Origin: Ornithinicoccus halotolerans
GTDB taxonomy: Bacteria; Actinomycetota; Actinomycetes; Actinomycetales; Dermatophilaceae
Length of the DNA stretch: 58,457 bases
Reading direction: 5' to 3'
NCBI RefSeq assembly: GCF_009602535.1
Contig: NZ_WIQI01000011.1
Span: 1 to 58,457 of the forward strand
The position numbers were made by a program, and so were the translations under genes. The notes beneath the pieces were generated by a model, which worked only from the letters and a program-made list of their open reading frames with translations, searched no databases and was not told the DNA's origin. Shown in pieces: positions 22,588 through 31,065 of the stretch; the first letter of the stretch is position 1; every line of letters starts with the position of its first letter.

Positions 22588-23772
22588 ATGACCGTCCTCG
22601 CCGACTACCGCGTCCTCGACCTCTCGATCGCCATGGCCGGACCGCTGGCCACGATGCGACTCGGCGACCTCGGGGCGGACGTCATCAAGATCGAACCCGT
22701 CAGTGGCGAGTGGCAGCGCCACGTCAGCGCCGGTGGCGCGACCGGTAACGAGGTCAACGCCTCCTTTCTCTCCCTTAACCGCAACAAGCGCAGCCTCGCG
22801 GTGAACCTCAAGAGCGAGGAAGGAAAGAAGCTGCTCGCACAGCTCGTCGCCACCTCGGACGTGGTGGTGCAGAACTACCGCCCCGGCGTGGCCGAGCGCC
22901 TCGGCGTCGACTATGCCAGCGTCAGGGCGATTCGGCCCGACATCGTCTATGTCTCGATGTCCGGATACGGCGAGTCCGGCCCCTACGTCTCCCGACCCGG
23001 CCAAGACCTCCTCCTGCAGGCAATGGGTGGGGCGCTCTACAGCACCGGGTCGCCAGATGCACCGCCGCAGGCCGCGCCCTACTTCCTGGCGGACGCCATA
23101 GCCGCCTACTCCGCCTTCGAGGGCGCGCTAGCCGCGCTGTTGCATCGCGAGCGCACCGGGGAGGGACAGCTGGTCGAAGTCAACATGCTTGACGCCCTTA
23201 TCGCCATGCAGATGCAGGAGCTCGCCGTGCGCACGGTCGGCGGAGTCCCCCAGAGTCGCAGCACCCAGGTGCACGCCCACAGCTACATTCGCGCGCCTTA
23301 CGGGATCTACAACACCGCGGACGACTATCTCGCCCTGGCGTTCGCCGACCTCGACGTGCTCGCCGAAGCCCTGGACGAGCCCGAGCTGAAGGCTTGGGAC
23401 GCCGAGCGGGACGGGTTCACCCACCGCGACGAGATCTCGGCATGCGTCGCGCGCGGTCTGCGCAGGCGCACCACCGCCGAGTGGTTGCAGGATCTTGGCT
23501 CACGCGGCGTCTGGGTGGGGCCCGTGTACTCCTATGACCAGCTGGTCGAGGATCCGCAGGTTCGGCACAACGGGTCCTTCATCACCTACGAGCACCCCAC
23601 TGAGGGCACTGTCACTACCCCTGGCTTCGCCTTCCGGATGCACGGCACACCCGCGTCGGTCAGCCGTCCGGCACCGCTCGCTGGCGAGCACACCACCGAG
23701 GTGCTCGCCGGTCTCGGCCTCTCGACCGCTGAGGTGGAGGCTCTCTGCGGCGGCGGGGTTGTCCGGACATGA
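22588..23772 (+). CDS. CaiB/BaiF CoA-transferase family protein (class III)
   Basis: A 394-aa class III CoA transferase. Family landmarks are VLDLSIAMAGPLATMRLGDL, GADVIKIEP, LNRNKRSLAVNLKSEEGK, VVVQNYRPGVAERLG and VYVSMSGYGESGPY. The catalytic aspartate corresponds to D140 (SRPGQDLLLQAMGG). Such enzymes move CoA between thioester and free carboxylate. In this operon it is followed by a binding-protein-like protein, an enoyl-CoA hydratase and a metallo-beta-lactamase-fold protein, which suggests activation of a carboxylic acid followed by hydration or isomerisation. Its stop overlaps the next start (ATGA). Confidence 0.92.
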   Translation: MTVLADYRVLDLSIAMAGPLATMRLGDLGADVIKIEPVSGEWQRHVSAGGATGNEVNASFLSLNRNKRSLAVNLKSEEGKKLLAQLVATSDVVVQNYRPGVAERLGVDYASVRAIRPDIVYVSMSGYGESGPYVSRPGQDLLLQAMGGALYSTGSPDAPPQAAPYFLADAIAAYSAFEGALAALLHRERTGEGQLVEVNMLDALIAMQMQELAVRTVGGVPQSRSTQVHAHSYIRAPYGIYNTADDYLALAFADLDVLAEALDEPELKAWDAERDGFTHRDEISACVARGLRRRTTAEWLQDLGSRGVWVGPVYSYDQLVEDPQVRHNGSFITYEHPTEGTVTTPGFAFRMHGTPASVSRPAPLAGEHTTEVLAGLGLSTAEVEALCGGGVVRT

Positions 23773-24911
23773 ACCCGCCGCTACGCGGTCTGACCTGGGA
23801 CCACCCGCGTGCATACCTGCCGCTGGAGACCTTCGAGCGGCTCAGCACCGCCCCGGCGGTGACGTGGGACCGACAACCTCTCGCCGACTTCGAGGCTCGA
23901 CCGCTCGAGACCCTCGCTCCCGACTACGACCTCCTGGTCGTGGACCACCCAGGGCTTGGACACGCAGTGGCCACCGGATCGCTGCTGCCGTGGAACGTCG
24001 TCATGACAGCAGCCGAGCTGGATGCCTGGGCCGACGCCAGCGTGGGACGGACTTGGGACAGCTACCACCTGCAGGGTGCCCAGTGGGCGCTGCCGATCGA
24101 CGCGGCGACCCAGGTCTCGGTCGCTGCAGCGGACATCCGGATCTCGGTGCCCGGCACATGGCGCGACGTCCCGGCCCTGACCAGCGTGGTCCCCACCGCC
24201 TTGTGTCTCGGCGGCCCGCACGCGCTACTCACCCTCCTCGCGATGGCCGCCGACCGGCGACCCGGTTCCCAGTGTCTACTGGACCCGCTGCGGGCCGAGG
24301 CCGCCCTGGATCTCCTCCGACGGCTTTGGAAGCGATGCGACCGAGAGGTTTCCGTTGGAGACCCGATCTCGGTGCACGAGGCAATCTCGGCCGGCCGCGT
24401 GGACTACTGCCCCCTGACCTACGGCTACGCCTCCTACGCCCGCCCAGCCCCGGACAGCCGGCCGTTGGTTTGGGCCGACGCGCCCGCATTCACAGGCCGC
24501 CATCCCGGCAGCGTTCTCGGCGGCACCGGCCTGGCTCTCTCAGCCCAGCGGGACACCGACCTGGCGGCGGTGCGGGAGTGGGCCAGGACGTTCCTGACTG
24601 CGGACGTCCAGTCAGGCCTCGTGCCGGACGCATCCGGTCAACCTGCCCACCGCGCGGCCTGGGACAGCCAACGCGTCGATCAGCAGTGGGGCGGCTACTA
24701 CTCCGCGACCCGCCAGTCGGTCGAGACCGCCTGGATCCGCCCTCGGCAGGACGGCTGGGTCCGGCTGCAAGACGTGGGCTCGTCGTGGGTCCGGGAGTTC
24801 CTGGACGGTGATCGGCGAGCAACCGCCGTCGCAGAGCAGTTCAACAAGCGCTATGCCGCGCTCGTGAGCGAGCAGCCGGTGAGCGCCCCGACGACCGTAG
24901 GAGAAACGTGA
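23769..24911 (+). CDS. Solute-binding-protein-like protein without signal peptide
   Basis: A 380-aa protein. The fold-level resemblance is to ABC-type extracellular solute-binding proteins (YDLLVVDHPGLGHAVATGSLLPWN, QWALPIDAATQVSVA, GGTGLALSAQRDTDLAAVREW). However, it begins directly with RGLTWDHPRAYLPLE and has no hydrophobic signal sequence or lipobox, and no permease gene is nearby. It is coupled on both sides (ATGA with the CoA transferase, GTGA with the enoyl-CoA hydratase), which argues for a cytoplasmic role with these enzymes. I recall similar proteins annotated as solute-binding in CoA-transferase operons of other bacteria; no function is established that I know of. Confidence 0.7.
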   Translation: MNPPLRGLTWDHPRAYLPLETFERLSTAPAVTWDRQPLADFEARPLETLAPDYDLLVVDHPGLGHAVATGSLLPWNVVMTAAELDAWADASVGRTWDSYHLQGAQWALPIDAATQVSVAAADIRISVPGTWRDVPALTSVVPTALCLGGPHALLTLLAMAADRRPGSQCLLDPLRAEAALDLLRRLWKRCDREVSVGDPISVHEAISAGRVDYCPLTYGYASYARPAPDSRPLVWADAPAFTGRHPGSVLGGTGLALSAQRDTDLAAVREWARTFLTADVQSGLVPDASGQPAHRAAWDSQRVDQQWGGYYSATRQSVETAWIRPRQDGWVRLQDVGSSWVREFLDGDRRATAVAEQFNKRYAALVSEQPVSAPTTVGET

Positions 24912-25678
24912 GCGAACACATCGGGTTGGACGTCACCGACGGAGTCGGGGTCATCACCCTGCAGCGGCCGGAGAAGCTCAACGCCGTCACGACGGCGATG
25001 AGCACCCAACTGTTGCAACTGGTGGCCGCGTTGGACGATCGCGACGACGTGCGCGTCCTGGTCCTTACCGGGCAAGGGGAACGGTCCTTCTGCGTCGGTA
25101 GCGACATCGGAGAGGTGGACGGCTATGCGGATCCGTGGCACTTCCGCAACCGGCGCGACTACTGTGATGCCATCCGCGCGCTTCGGCTGCCGGTCATCGC
25201 GGCGGTGAACGGCTACGCCTACGGCGGCGGCCTCGAACTGGCCCTCTCGTGCGACATCCGCCTGGCCAGCACCACGGCCTCTTTCGCCGCGGCCGAGATC
25301 AAGCTGGGCTGGATCGGCGGAGGCGGAGTCTCAGCGTTGCTGTCAGCCAATGTGTCGGCGACCAACGCCGCGCTCCTGCTACTCACCGGCGAGCCAGTTG
25401 GCGCGACCGATGCCCTGCAGATGGGACTGGTCAGCCGGCTGCACGAGCCGAGCGAGCTCTCCGAGGCTGCGCTGACCCTGGCCCACTCGATTGCCGCCCG
25501 TCCCCCGATCGCGGCACAGTCCGCCAAGGCCAACCTCACTGCTGCGCGCAGCATGGGGCTCGAGGCCGCGATCCAGTACGAGCGCGAGATGCAGGCAATC
25601 TGCATGGGGACGCAGGACGCCGCCGAAGGGCGTCGGGCGTTCGCGGAAAAGCGCACCCCTACCTTCATCGGCCGCTGA
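24908..25678 (+). CDS. Enoyl-CoA hydratase/isomerase family protein
   Basis: A 256-aa crotonase. The CoA-binding and oxyanion-hole segments are present (ERSFCVGSDIGEVD, AVNGYAYGGGLELALSCDIRL). Both catalytic glutamates of enoyl-CoA hydratases are kept at the correct 20-residue spacing: E110 in GGGLELA and E130 in AAAEIKLGW. It can therefore be a true hydratase. GTG at 24908 overlaps the previous stop (GTGA), so it is made together with the binding-protein-like protein. The natural substrate is unknown. Confidence 0.92.
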   Translation: MSEHIGLDVTDGVGVITLQRPEKLNAVTTAMSTQLLQLVAALDDRDDVRVLVLTGQGERSFCVGSDIGEVDGYADPWHFRNRRDYCDAIRALRLPVIAAVNGYAYGGGLELALSCDIRLASTTASFAAAEIKLGWIGGGGVSALLSANVSATNAALLLLTGEPVGATDALQMGLVSRLHEPSELSEAALTLAHSIAARPPIAAQSAKANLTAARSMGLEAAIQYEREMQAICMGTQDAAEGRRAFAEKRTPTFIGR

Positions 25679-25695
25679 CCAGACAGGAGGACGCC

Positions 25696-25743
25696 GTGCT
25701 GACCACGTCCACCATCGGCCGCAGTTCGGAGAGCCGATCATGA
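25696..25743 (+). CDS. Possible 15-codon leader peptide gene before the MBL-fold gene
   Basis: A GTG with AGGAGG 5 bases upstream opens a frame of 15 codons (MLTTSTIGRSSESRS) whose TGA overlaps the ATG of the next gene (ATGA). The ribosome site is the best in the area and better than that of the MBL gene itself, so ribosomes probably load here and reinitiate. It may be a coupling leader, or the decayed start of a gene. No peptide family is recognised. Confidence 0.3.
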   Translation: MLTTSTIGRSSESRS

Positions 25744-26693
25744 CAGCCGGTGACGAACGGCTCCTCGGCGACTGGATCCGCATAGAGACGGAGTACCTTG
25801 AGTCGTGCGGACTCCCACTGTGGCTGCATGCCCTCCCCCATGACGGTGGGCTCGTGCTCCTGGACAGCGGCACCAGCATCACGCCCGAGACCTCGGTGCG
25901 CGGCCGGCTGGCCGAGGCCCGCCGTCGCCTCGAGGACATCGACCTCGTCGTGAATAGTCACGCCCACCCAGACCACATGGGAGGCAACGCCGCACTGGCT
26001 GCGGTCACCAACGCTGCCTTCGCCGCTCCCGCCGCCGAGGCCGAGTGGCTGGAGGACAACGAGACCGTGATCTCAGAGCTGTGGGAGGCCAACCCCGACG
26101 CCTACCGGCTCACGCCAGGGGAACGATCAGAGCTGGTCGGCCTCTTCGGAGACAGGGTGCGCATCGATCGGCTGCTCCGGGACGGCGACCACCTCGAGCT
26201 CTCGAGCGGCATGCTGCGCGTGATCACGACCAGCGGTCACTCTCCCGGTCACATCGCAGTACACGACCAGGACCGCAAGCTGCTGTTCACCTTCGACGAC
26301 GTCCAGGCCGCCGGCGTCCCCATCGCCGGCACTCCACACAAACTCGCCCCCCTCTACCATGACGTCCGGCGATACCGGAGCGGCCTCCGCCGACTGCACG
26401 ACGTCGAGTTCGAGCTCCTCGTCCCCTCCCACGGGGACCCCCTTGACGCCGAGGGCGGTCAGGAACGGATCCGAGAGAGTCTGGCCTTCGTTGACCTGGC
26501 CGAGGAGTTTGTCCACGACTACATGCAGCGTCACCGCGAGATCACCCTCCGCGACCTGGCAGAAGCGCTGGGCACCCAGCTCGGTCCCTACGACGGTGTG
26601 AACCTGCAAACGGTGTCGATCGCCCGGGCGCACCTTGACGACCTCACTCGCCGCGGAGTCGTCACGACCCGCTGGCGCCTCGCCGATTCTTGA
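25740..26693 (+). CDS. Metallo-beta-lactamase-fold hydrolase
   Basis: A 317-aa protein. The metal motif SHAHPDHMGG (H74-x-H76-x-D78-H79) is complete, and TTSGHSPGHIAV supplies the third histidine; FTFDDVQ holds the bridging Asp and VPSHGDP the last His. After the MBL domain (to about residue 225) a helical C-terminal region with a winged-helix look follows (EITLRDLAEALG, LDDLTRRGVVTTRWRL). Proteins of this layout often hydrolyse thioesters or lactones, which fits the CoA-transferase operon. ATG at 25740 is chosen because the upstream frame has no family similarity. Last gene of the operon. Confidence 0.88.
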   Translation: MTAGDERLLGDWIRIETEYLESCGLPLWLHALPHDGGLVLLDSGTSITPETSVRGRLAEARRRLEDIDLVVNSHAHPDHMGGNAALAAVTNAAFAAPAAEAEWLEDNETVISELWEANPDAYRLTPGERSELVGLFGDRVRIDRLLRDGDHLELSSGMLRVITTSGHSPGHIAVHDQDRKLLFTFDDVQAAGVPIAGTPHKLAPLYHDVRRYRSGLRRLHDVEFELLVPSHGDPLDAEGGQERIRESLAFVDLAEEFVHDYMQRHREITLRDLAEALGTQLGPYDGVNLQTVSIARAHLDDLTRRGVVTTRWRLADS

Positions 26694-26819
26694 TGTTGAG
26701 CAGCCGGGGCTGTGGTTGTAGGCAACCGCTTCGCGACGGGGCTCCGGAGTTTGCCCAAGCGATGGCAGCAACGGCGTAGCGATCATGACGTGTCGGATCA
26801 GCCCCACCCTGCCGCCGGT

Positions 26820-27692
26820 TCACTCGACGCGGTGGCCCTGGTCGGCGGCATAGGCCTCCAGTACTGCGCGGGTGTCCTGTCCGCTGCGCAGGTACTGGTC
26901 GTCGATGAGGCGCGCGAAGTCATCGAGCGCGTGGGCGAGCACCTCGGCGACCACCGGGAGGTCTGTCCCGGACGACCGCCGTGCGTTCTCCATCAGTTCG
27001 TAGGCGAAGCTGAGATTCGCGGCCAGGGCGGTGTCCTGGTCTGTCTCCTGGAAGTAGTAGGTCTCGGCGTACTGGGTCAGGTCCACCCGCACGGCTGCCA
27101 GAGCACTGGCGACGTCCTCCACGGTCCGCGCTGCCGTAGGGTCGCTGATCTCGTGCAGGACCTTGCCGATACCGGCACGCCGCAGGGCAGCCAGCCGGAC
27201 AGCGGCCACGCGACGGTCCGTCACCGCGGAGTACACCTGCAGGATCCAGGACACCGAGGCTGTCAACATGGTCAGGCCCATCAGCGCCTGCACCGGGGCC
27301 AGCATGCGCAGCCACATTGCGGTGGGCACGATGTCGCCATAGCCCAGCGTGGCGACGGTGACCAGGGACAGGTACAGCGAGTCGGCGAGGTTGTTGCGCA
27401 CCGCGGGCTCCAGGCCCGGGTCGTAGGAGAAGTCGGCGGGCATGTGCGGCCAGTACACGAGGGTCCACCCGGCGACAGCCAGCGTCGTCCAGACGGCGAT
27501 GGCGCCCACCATGGTCACCGGTCCGGCCAGCTGCCGCGCGCGGCGGCCGAGGCGAGGAGTCACTCGGCGGACGATGGCCAGCACCAGGCGGTTGGTCCGT
27601 CCCCGCGCACTGGGATGCCAGAGGTTCTGGAAGATGTCCCAGAGCACCCCCAGGACGATGAGGAATCCCAGCACGGATACCAGTGGACTCAT
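26820..27692 (-). CDS. Two-helix potassium channel family protein
   Basis: A 290-aa membrane protein. The selectivity filter TVATLGYGDIVP is at residues 112-123, between a pore helix (ADSLYLSLV) and a TM helix (LAPVQALMGLTMLTASVSWIL). Two hydrophobic segments precede the pore (about residues 3-22 and 58-80). The C-terminal 130 residues are cytoplasmic and helical, with no RCK or cyclic-nucleotide-binding motif that I can see. It probably conducts potassium; gating ligand unknown. A purine-rich site (AAAGGGG) lies upstream of the ATG. It converges with the MBL-fold gene. Confidence 0.88.
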   Translation of the reverse strand: MSPLVSVLGFLIVLGVLWDIFQNLWHPSARGRTNRLVLAIVRRVTPRLGRRARQLAGPVTMVGAIAVWTTLAVAGWTLVYWPHMPADFSYDPGLEPAVRNNLADSLYLSLVTVATLGYGDIVPTAMWLRMLAPVQALMGLTMLTASVSWILQVYSAVTDRRVAAVRLAALRRAGIGKVLHEISDPTAARTVEDVASALAAVRVDLTQYAETYYFQETDQDTALAANLSFAYELMENARRSSGTDLPVVAEVLAHALDDFARLIDDQYLRSGQDTRAVLEAYAADQGHRVE

Positions 27693-27858
27693 GCTTTGCC
27701 CCTTTCTGCTCTGACCACGAGCGCGGCCATTCCCTGTCGCAGAGTTGACGCGTTGGGAACACGGGTCTCTCCGCGTTCTACCGCGGTCGTTCCGCCGCCA
27801 GTCTGGGCCTCCTTTCGTCCGTCAGCCGGGACGGGCCTGGCCCGCTCATCGAGCGAGC

Positions 27859-28485
27859 TCACACCTGCGGGTACGGCGCGGAGCGCAGTACCCGGGCCAG
27901 GTGCGCGGCATTGGCCGCCACGGTGGCCGTCGTGGCGGCGGTCACCTCCGGCGTCTCGGCAAGATCCTGGTAGTCGGTGCCGTGCATCGCCTCGCCGTTC
28001 CAGTAGGTGACGCCCTGGGCAGGGATGGTGAAGCCCATGTCGTTCAGGCCCTGGAAGGCCGAGGCGGTGATGGCGTGCGCGCCGTCCTCGTTACCGACGA
28101 CGCAGACGGCCGCGACCTTGCCGAAGGTCAGCGGCTGGTTCTTGTCGTTGCTGAACGACAACTCGGCGTCAAGCCGCTCGAGCACCCGCTGCGCGACGCT
28201 GGACATGTTGCCCAGCCACGTGGGCGTGGCGAACACGAGGATGTCGGCGGCGAGCATCCGCTCCCGGATCCCCGGCCAGGCGTCGCCGTCTCCCATGTCG
28301 GCCTCGACCCCCGGCCGGACGTCGTGGTCGACCACGCGAATCAGCTCGCCCGAGACGCCGTGGTCGCCGAGCTTGTCGAGCAGCTGCTGAGCCAGCAAGT
28401 CGGTGCTCGAGTCGGCCGGTGAAGGCTTGAGCGAGCAGGTGAGGGCCAAGGCGGTCAACGGAGCGTTCGTGCTCTCAGTACTCAT
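27859..28485 (-). CDS. Flavodoxin-family/NADPH-dependent FMN reductase-like protein
   Basis: A 208-aa soluble protein. ALALTCSLKPSPADSSTD is the first strand and phosphate-binding loop of the NAD(P)H:FMN reductase/WrbA fold; ADILVFATPTWLGNMSS and AAVCVVGNEDGAH are the second and third FMN loops. It should bind FMN and reduce quinones or other acceptors, or act as an electron carrier. It stands alone between the channel gene and the divergent CHRD gene. Confidence 0.85.
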   Translation of the reverse strand: MSTESTNAPLTALALTCSLKPSPADSSTDLLAQQLLDKLGDHGVSGELIRVVDHDVRPGVEADMGDGDAWPGIRERMLAADILVFATPTWLGNMSSVAQRVLERLDAELSFSNDKNQPLTFGKVAAVCVVGNEDGAHAITASAFQGLNDMGFTIPAQGVTYWNGEAMHGTDYQDLAETPEVTAATTATVAANAAHLARVLRSAPYPQV

Positions 28486-28660
28486 GCCCTCTCGCTACCA
28501 CAGCTGCCGGCGAGGCGCCCGGGGGCAACGGACGTGCAGCCCTCGAACAAAGGATTCGTTCCGGACCAATCCGCCGGTGCGTGGGCGTCGAAACCCTGCT
28601 GTCAGTTCCAGCGCGCGGGCGGCGTCCCGTCGCCCGCCGCCGACGATCAAAGGAGATGTC

Positions 28661-29440
28661 ATGCGTTCCACTCGCACCCGGCTTGCCCCGCTCGCCGCTG
28701 CCGCTCTGGTGGGCCTGCCTGTCGCAGCCGCCGCACCCGCGATGGCCGACCACGAGGGCACCGAGATGATGGCCGAGCTGTCCCAGCTCAACGACTCCGG
28801 GGCCTCGGGCACCGCCTGGGGCGTGTTCGAGGACGACGGCATGCTGACCATCCAGCTGCAGACCCAGGGCCTGCTCGATGGGGCCCCGCACGCCCAGCAC
28901 ATCCACATCGGCGGGGCGAACCAGTGCCCCGACCCCGGGATGGAGGGGTCCGGCCCCAACGGGGAGATCCGTACCACCGACGCAGCCGATGACTACGGCG
29001 CTGTCCAGGTCTCGTTGACCACCGAGCCGGGGATGACCGGCGGTGACCACGCGCTCGACGTGGCGAACTTCCCAGCACAGGGCAGCTACAGCTACGAGCG
29101 CACCTTCGAGGTGCCTGACGACGTGGCCAGTGACATCGCGGCGGGGAAGGGCGTCATCGTCGTTCACGGCGCGGACCACAACGGATCCGGTGAGTACGAC
29201 GGCGACCAGGAGTCCGACCTGGACCCCAGCCTGCCCTCGGAGGCCACCGACCCGGCGCTGTGCGGCGAGTTCCAGGTCGCGCAGACCTCGATGCCGGACG
29301 GAGGTGTCGCGACCGGCGGCGCCGGGACGTCGGGTGCCGAGCACACTGGCCTGATCGCCATGGGCGCGGCCACGCTGGCCGCCGGCGCCCTCGGCCTGGC
29401 CGCGGTGCGTCGCCGGCAGATCACCGGCGACCAGAGCTGA
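28661..29440 (+). CDS. Secreted CHRD-domain protein with a C-terminal sorting-type tail
   Basis: A 259-aa surface protein. Signal peptide about residues 1-30 (LAPLAAAALVGLPVAAAAPAMA), then a CHRD-like domain with AELSQLNDSGASGTAWGVFE, HAQHIHIGG and VIVVHGADHNGSGEYDG. The C-terminus has PDGGVATGG (about residues 212-220), a hydrophobic span (about 231-249) and RRRQ, the layout of a sortase substrate but without LPXTG. A class F sortase gene follows 9 bases downstream, so it is the likely substrate. AGGAGA lies upstream of the ATG. CHRD proteins bind metals or ligands in other systems; the role here is unknown. Confidence 0.85.
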   Translation: MRSTRTRLAPLAAAALVGLPVAAAAPAMADHEGTEMMAELSQLNDSGASGTAWGVFEDDGMLTIQLQTQGLLDGAPHAQHIHIGGANQCPDPGMEGSGPNGEIRTTDAADDYGAVQVSLTTEPGMTGGDHALDVANFPAQGSYSYERTFEVPDDVASDIAAGKGVIVVHGADHNGSGEYDGDQESDLDPSLPSEATDPALCGEFQVAQTSMPDGGVATGGAGTSGAEHTGLIAMGAATLAAGALGLAAVRRRQITGDQS

Positions 29441-29449
29441 CACTGTCCG

Positions 29450-30238
29450 ATGCCCACCACGACCCCCGGAGGCCGTAGGCGCCGCGTCGCGCCTGCGGCC
29501 TTCGGGCTGCTCGCGGCCACCGGGCTGGCCCTCCTCGGCTGGGCCTTCACCAACCAGGCCGACGACCCGCCGGCCCCCTCGCGGGACGCCGCCCGCGAGC
29601 TCAGCCAGCCCTCACCCACGGGGACTCAGCCGCCGCCGGCGGCCCCAGCGTCGGGCGGGACGTCCGAATCACCGTCGTCCACCACACCAGCGGGGACCGC
29701 TGCCCCCTCCCGTGGCCCTGCCGCGACACCCGCTGCCGGACAGCCAGCGTCCGGGATCTCGGCGCCGCGGCCGCTACCGGCCTCCACCCCGGTGCGGGTG
29801 CGCATCCCGGCCATCGAGGTGTCCTCGCCACTACATGCCCTCGGCCTTGCGGAGGACGGCACCCTGCAGGTCCCCGGTGGCGACCGCTACGACGAGGCGG
29901 CGTGGTACGACGGCTCCCCCACCCCCGGCGAGGTCGGCGGTGCGGTCATCGAGGGGCACGTCACCAGCCAGGGCTCGGTGCCCAGCGTCTTCTTCGACCT
30001 GGGGGCCCTGGGTCGTGGAGACCGGGTCCACGTCGACCGGGAGGACGGGACCACGGCCACCTTCCAGGTGTACGGAGTGGAGTCCTTCCCCAAGGAAGCC
30101 TTCCCGAAGGTGGCCGTGTACGGGAACACCGAGGGCCCGGAGCTCAGGATCATCACCTGCGGCGGCGTCTACGACCCCGAGCAGCGCCGGCACCTGGACA
30201 ACATCGTGGTGTTCGCGCGGATGGTCACGTCCAGCTGA
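29450..30238 (+). CDS. Class F sortase
   Basis: A 262-aa membrane-anchored transpeptidase. One N-terminal helix (about residues 13-33), a Pro/Ser/Thr-rich extracellular stalk (35-105), then the sortase barrel: RVRIPAIEVSSPLHALGL, VIEGHVTSQGSVP (catalytic His), LRIITCGGVYD (catalytic Cys) and RRHLDNIVVFA (catalytic Arg). All three catalytic residues are present. Class F enzymes are an actinobacterial type with poorly defined substrates. It follows the CHRD gene in one operon and presumably anchors that protein. Confidence 0.92.
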   Translation: MPTTTPGGRRRRVAPAAFGLLAATGLALLGWAFTNQADDPPAPSRDAARELSQPSPTGTQPPPAAPASGGTSESPSSTTPAGTAAPSRGPAATPAAGQPASGISAPRPLPASTPVRVRIPAIEVSSPLHALGLAEDGTLQVPGGDRYDEAAWYDGSPTPGEVGGAVIEGHVTSQGSVPSVFFDLGALGRGDRVHVDREDGTTATFQVYGVESFPKEAFPKVAVYGNTEGPELRIITCGGVYDPEQRRHLDNIVVFARMVTSS

Positions 30239-30258
30239 CCAGCTGTCCGGCCCTGCCT

Positions 30259-31065
30259 TCAGCCCTCCAGCGGGACGGCGACGATCGGCTCGCTGGTGGG
30301 CTGCTGTGATCCGCCCTCCGGCTCCAGCGTGACACCGACCGCGACAGCACCGGCGGGGTCTCCCTGCAGCACCACCTCAGTGCGGTCGTCGCCGTCCTTG
30401 GGCATCAGCCCCGCCGAGACCGCCGTGCCGTCGTCGTGGACGAACCACAGCTGGTAGTCCTGCCCCTGCGGCGGCTCCGGCATCTCCTCGGCGACCAGCA
30501 CGGTCCGTTGCAGCGCCATGGAGCGGACCACGTGCACGGTCGAGCCGTTCACGGTCTCGGTGGACCGCTGGGCGTCCTCTGCCTCCAGCACCTCCTGCAC
30601 CGCCACCGTGGAGCCGGGCTCATCCCGCCCCCACTGGGTCGCGACCACGCTCCCGACTGCGACGACGGCCGCTGCGGCGGCCGCCAGCCACCACCGGCCA
30701 TGCCGTGCCGCCCGGCGCTGCCCGAGATGGGTGAGCTCGCCGCCTGGTGCCTGCGCGCCCGCGGACGTCTGGTCGTCCGGCGCGGTTCGCTGCGGCGCAG
30801 TACGTGGGGCCTCTTCAGCCACCGCCGTCAGCACGCGCTGCCGCATCCCCGGGGGAGGCTGCTCCTCCAAGCCCTCGCTCAACCCGACCACGGCCTCGGA
30901 GAGCTCGGCGACGGTGCGCCGACATGCTGCGCAGTCGGCGAGATGGGCCTCGAACTGAGTCCGCTCGACGTCGTCGACGGCGTCCAGGGCATAGGCGGCC
31001 GCAAGGTCGTGCACCGTGCCGTCCTCCCCGCCGCGGTCGTCCCGCTGCTCGTGCGTGCCGCTCAT
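30259..31065 (-). CDS. RskA-type membrane anti-sigma factor with zinc-binding domain
   Basis: A 268-aa protein. The cytoplasmic anti-sigma domain has the ZAS motif FEAHLADCAACRR (H41, C45, C48). One membrane helix (about residues 124-145) separates it from an extracytoplasmic RskA domain with GQDYQLWFVHDDG, GLMPKDGDD and VGVTLEPEGGSQQPT, all typical of the family. It would hold the ECF sigma factor inactive until cleaved by regulated proteolysis. ATGA overlap with the sigma gene, with AGGAGG before the start, couples their production. Convergent with the sortase gene. Confidence 0.92.
   Translation of the reverse strand: MSGTHEQRDDRGGEDGTVHDLAAAYALDAVDDVERTQFEAHLADCAACRRTVAELSEAVVGLSEGLEEQPPPGMRQRVLTAVAEEAPRTAPQRTAPDDQTSAGAQAPGGELTHLGQRRAARHGRWWLAAAAAAVVAVGSVVATQWGRDEPGSTVAVQEVLEAEDAQRSTETVNGSTVHVVRSMALQRTVLVAEEMPEPPQGQDYQLWFVHDDGTAVSAGLMPKDGDDRTEVVLQGDPAGAVAVGVTLEPEGGSQQPTSEPIVAVPLEG

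Noticed and set aside
23787-23797. GGTCTGACC inside the binding-protein-like gene as a regulator box
   Set aside because: It lies inside coding sequence (codons for GLT), lacks the outer T/A pair, and is not near a promoter.
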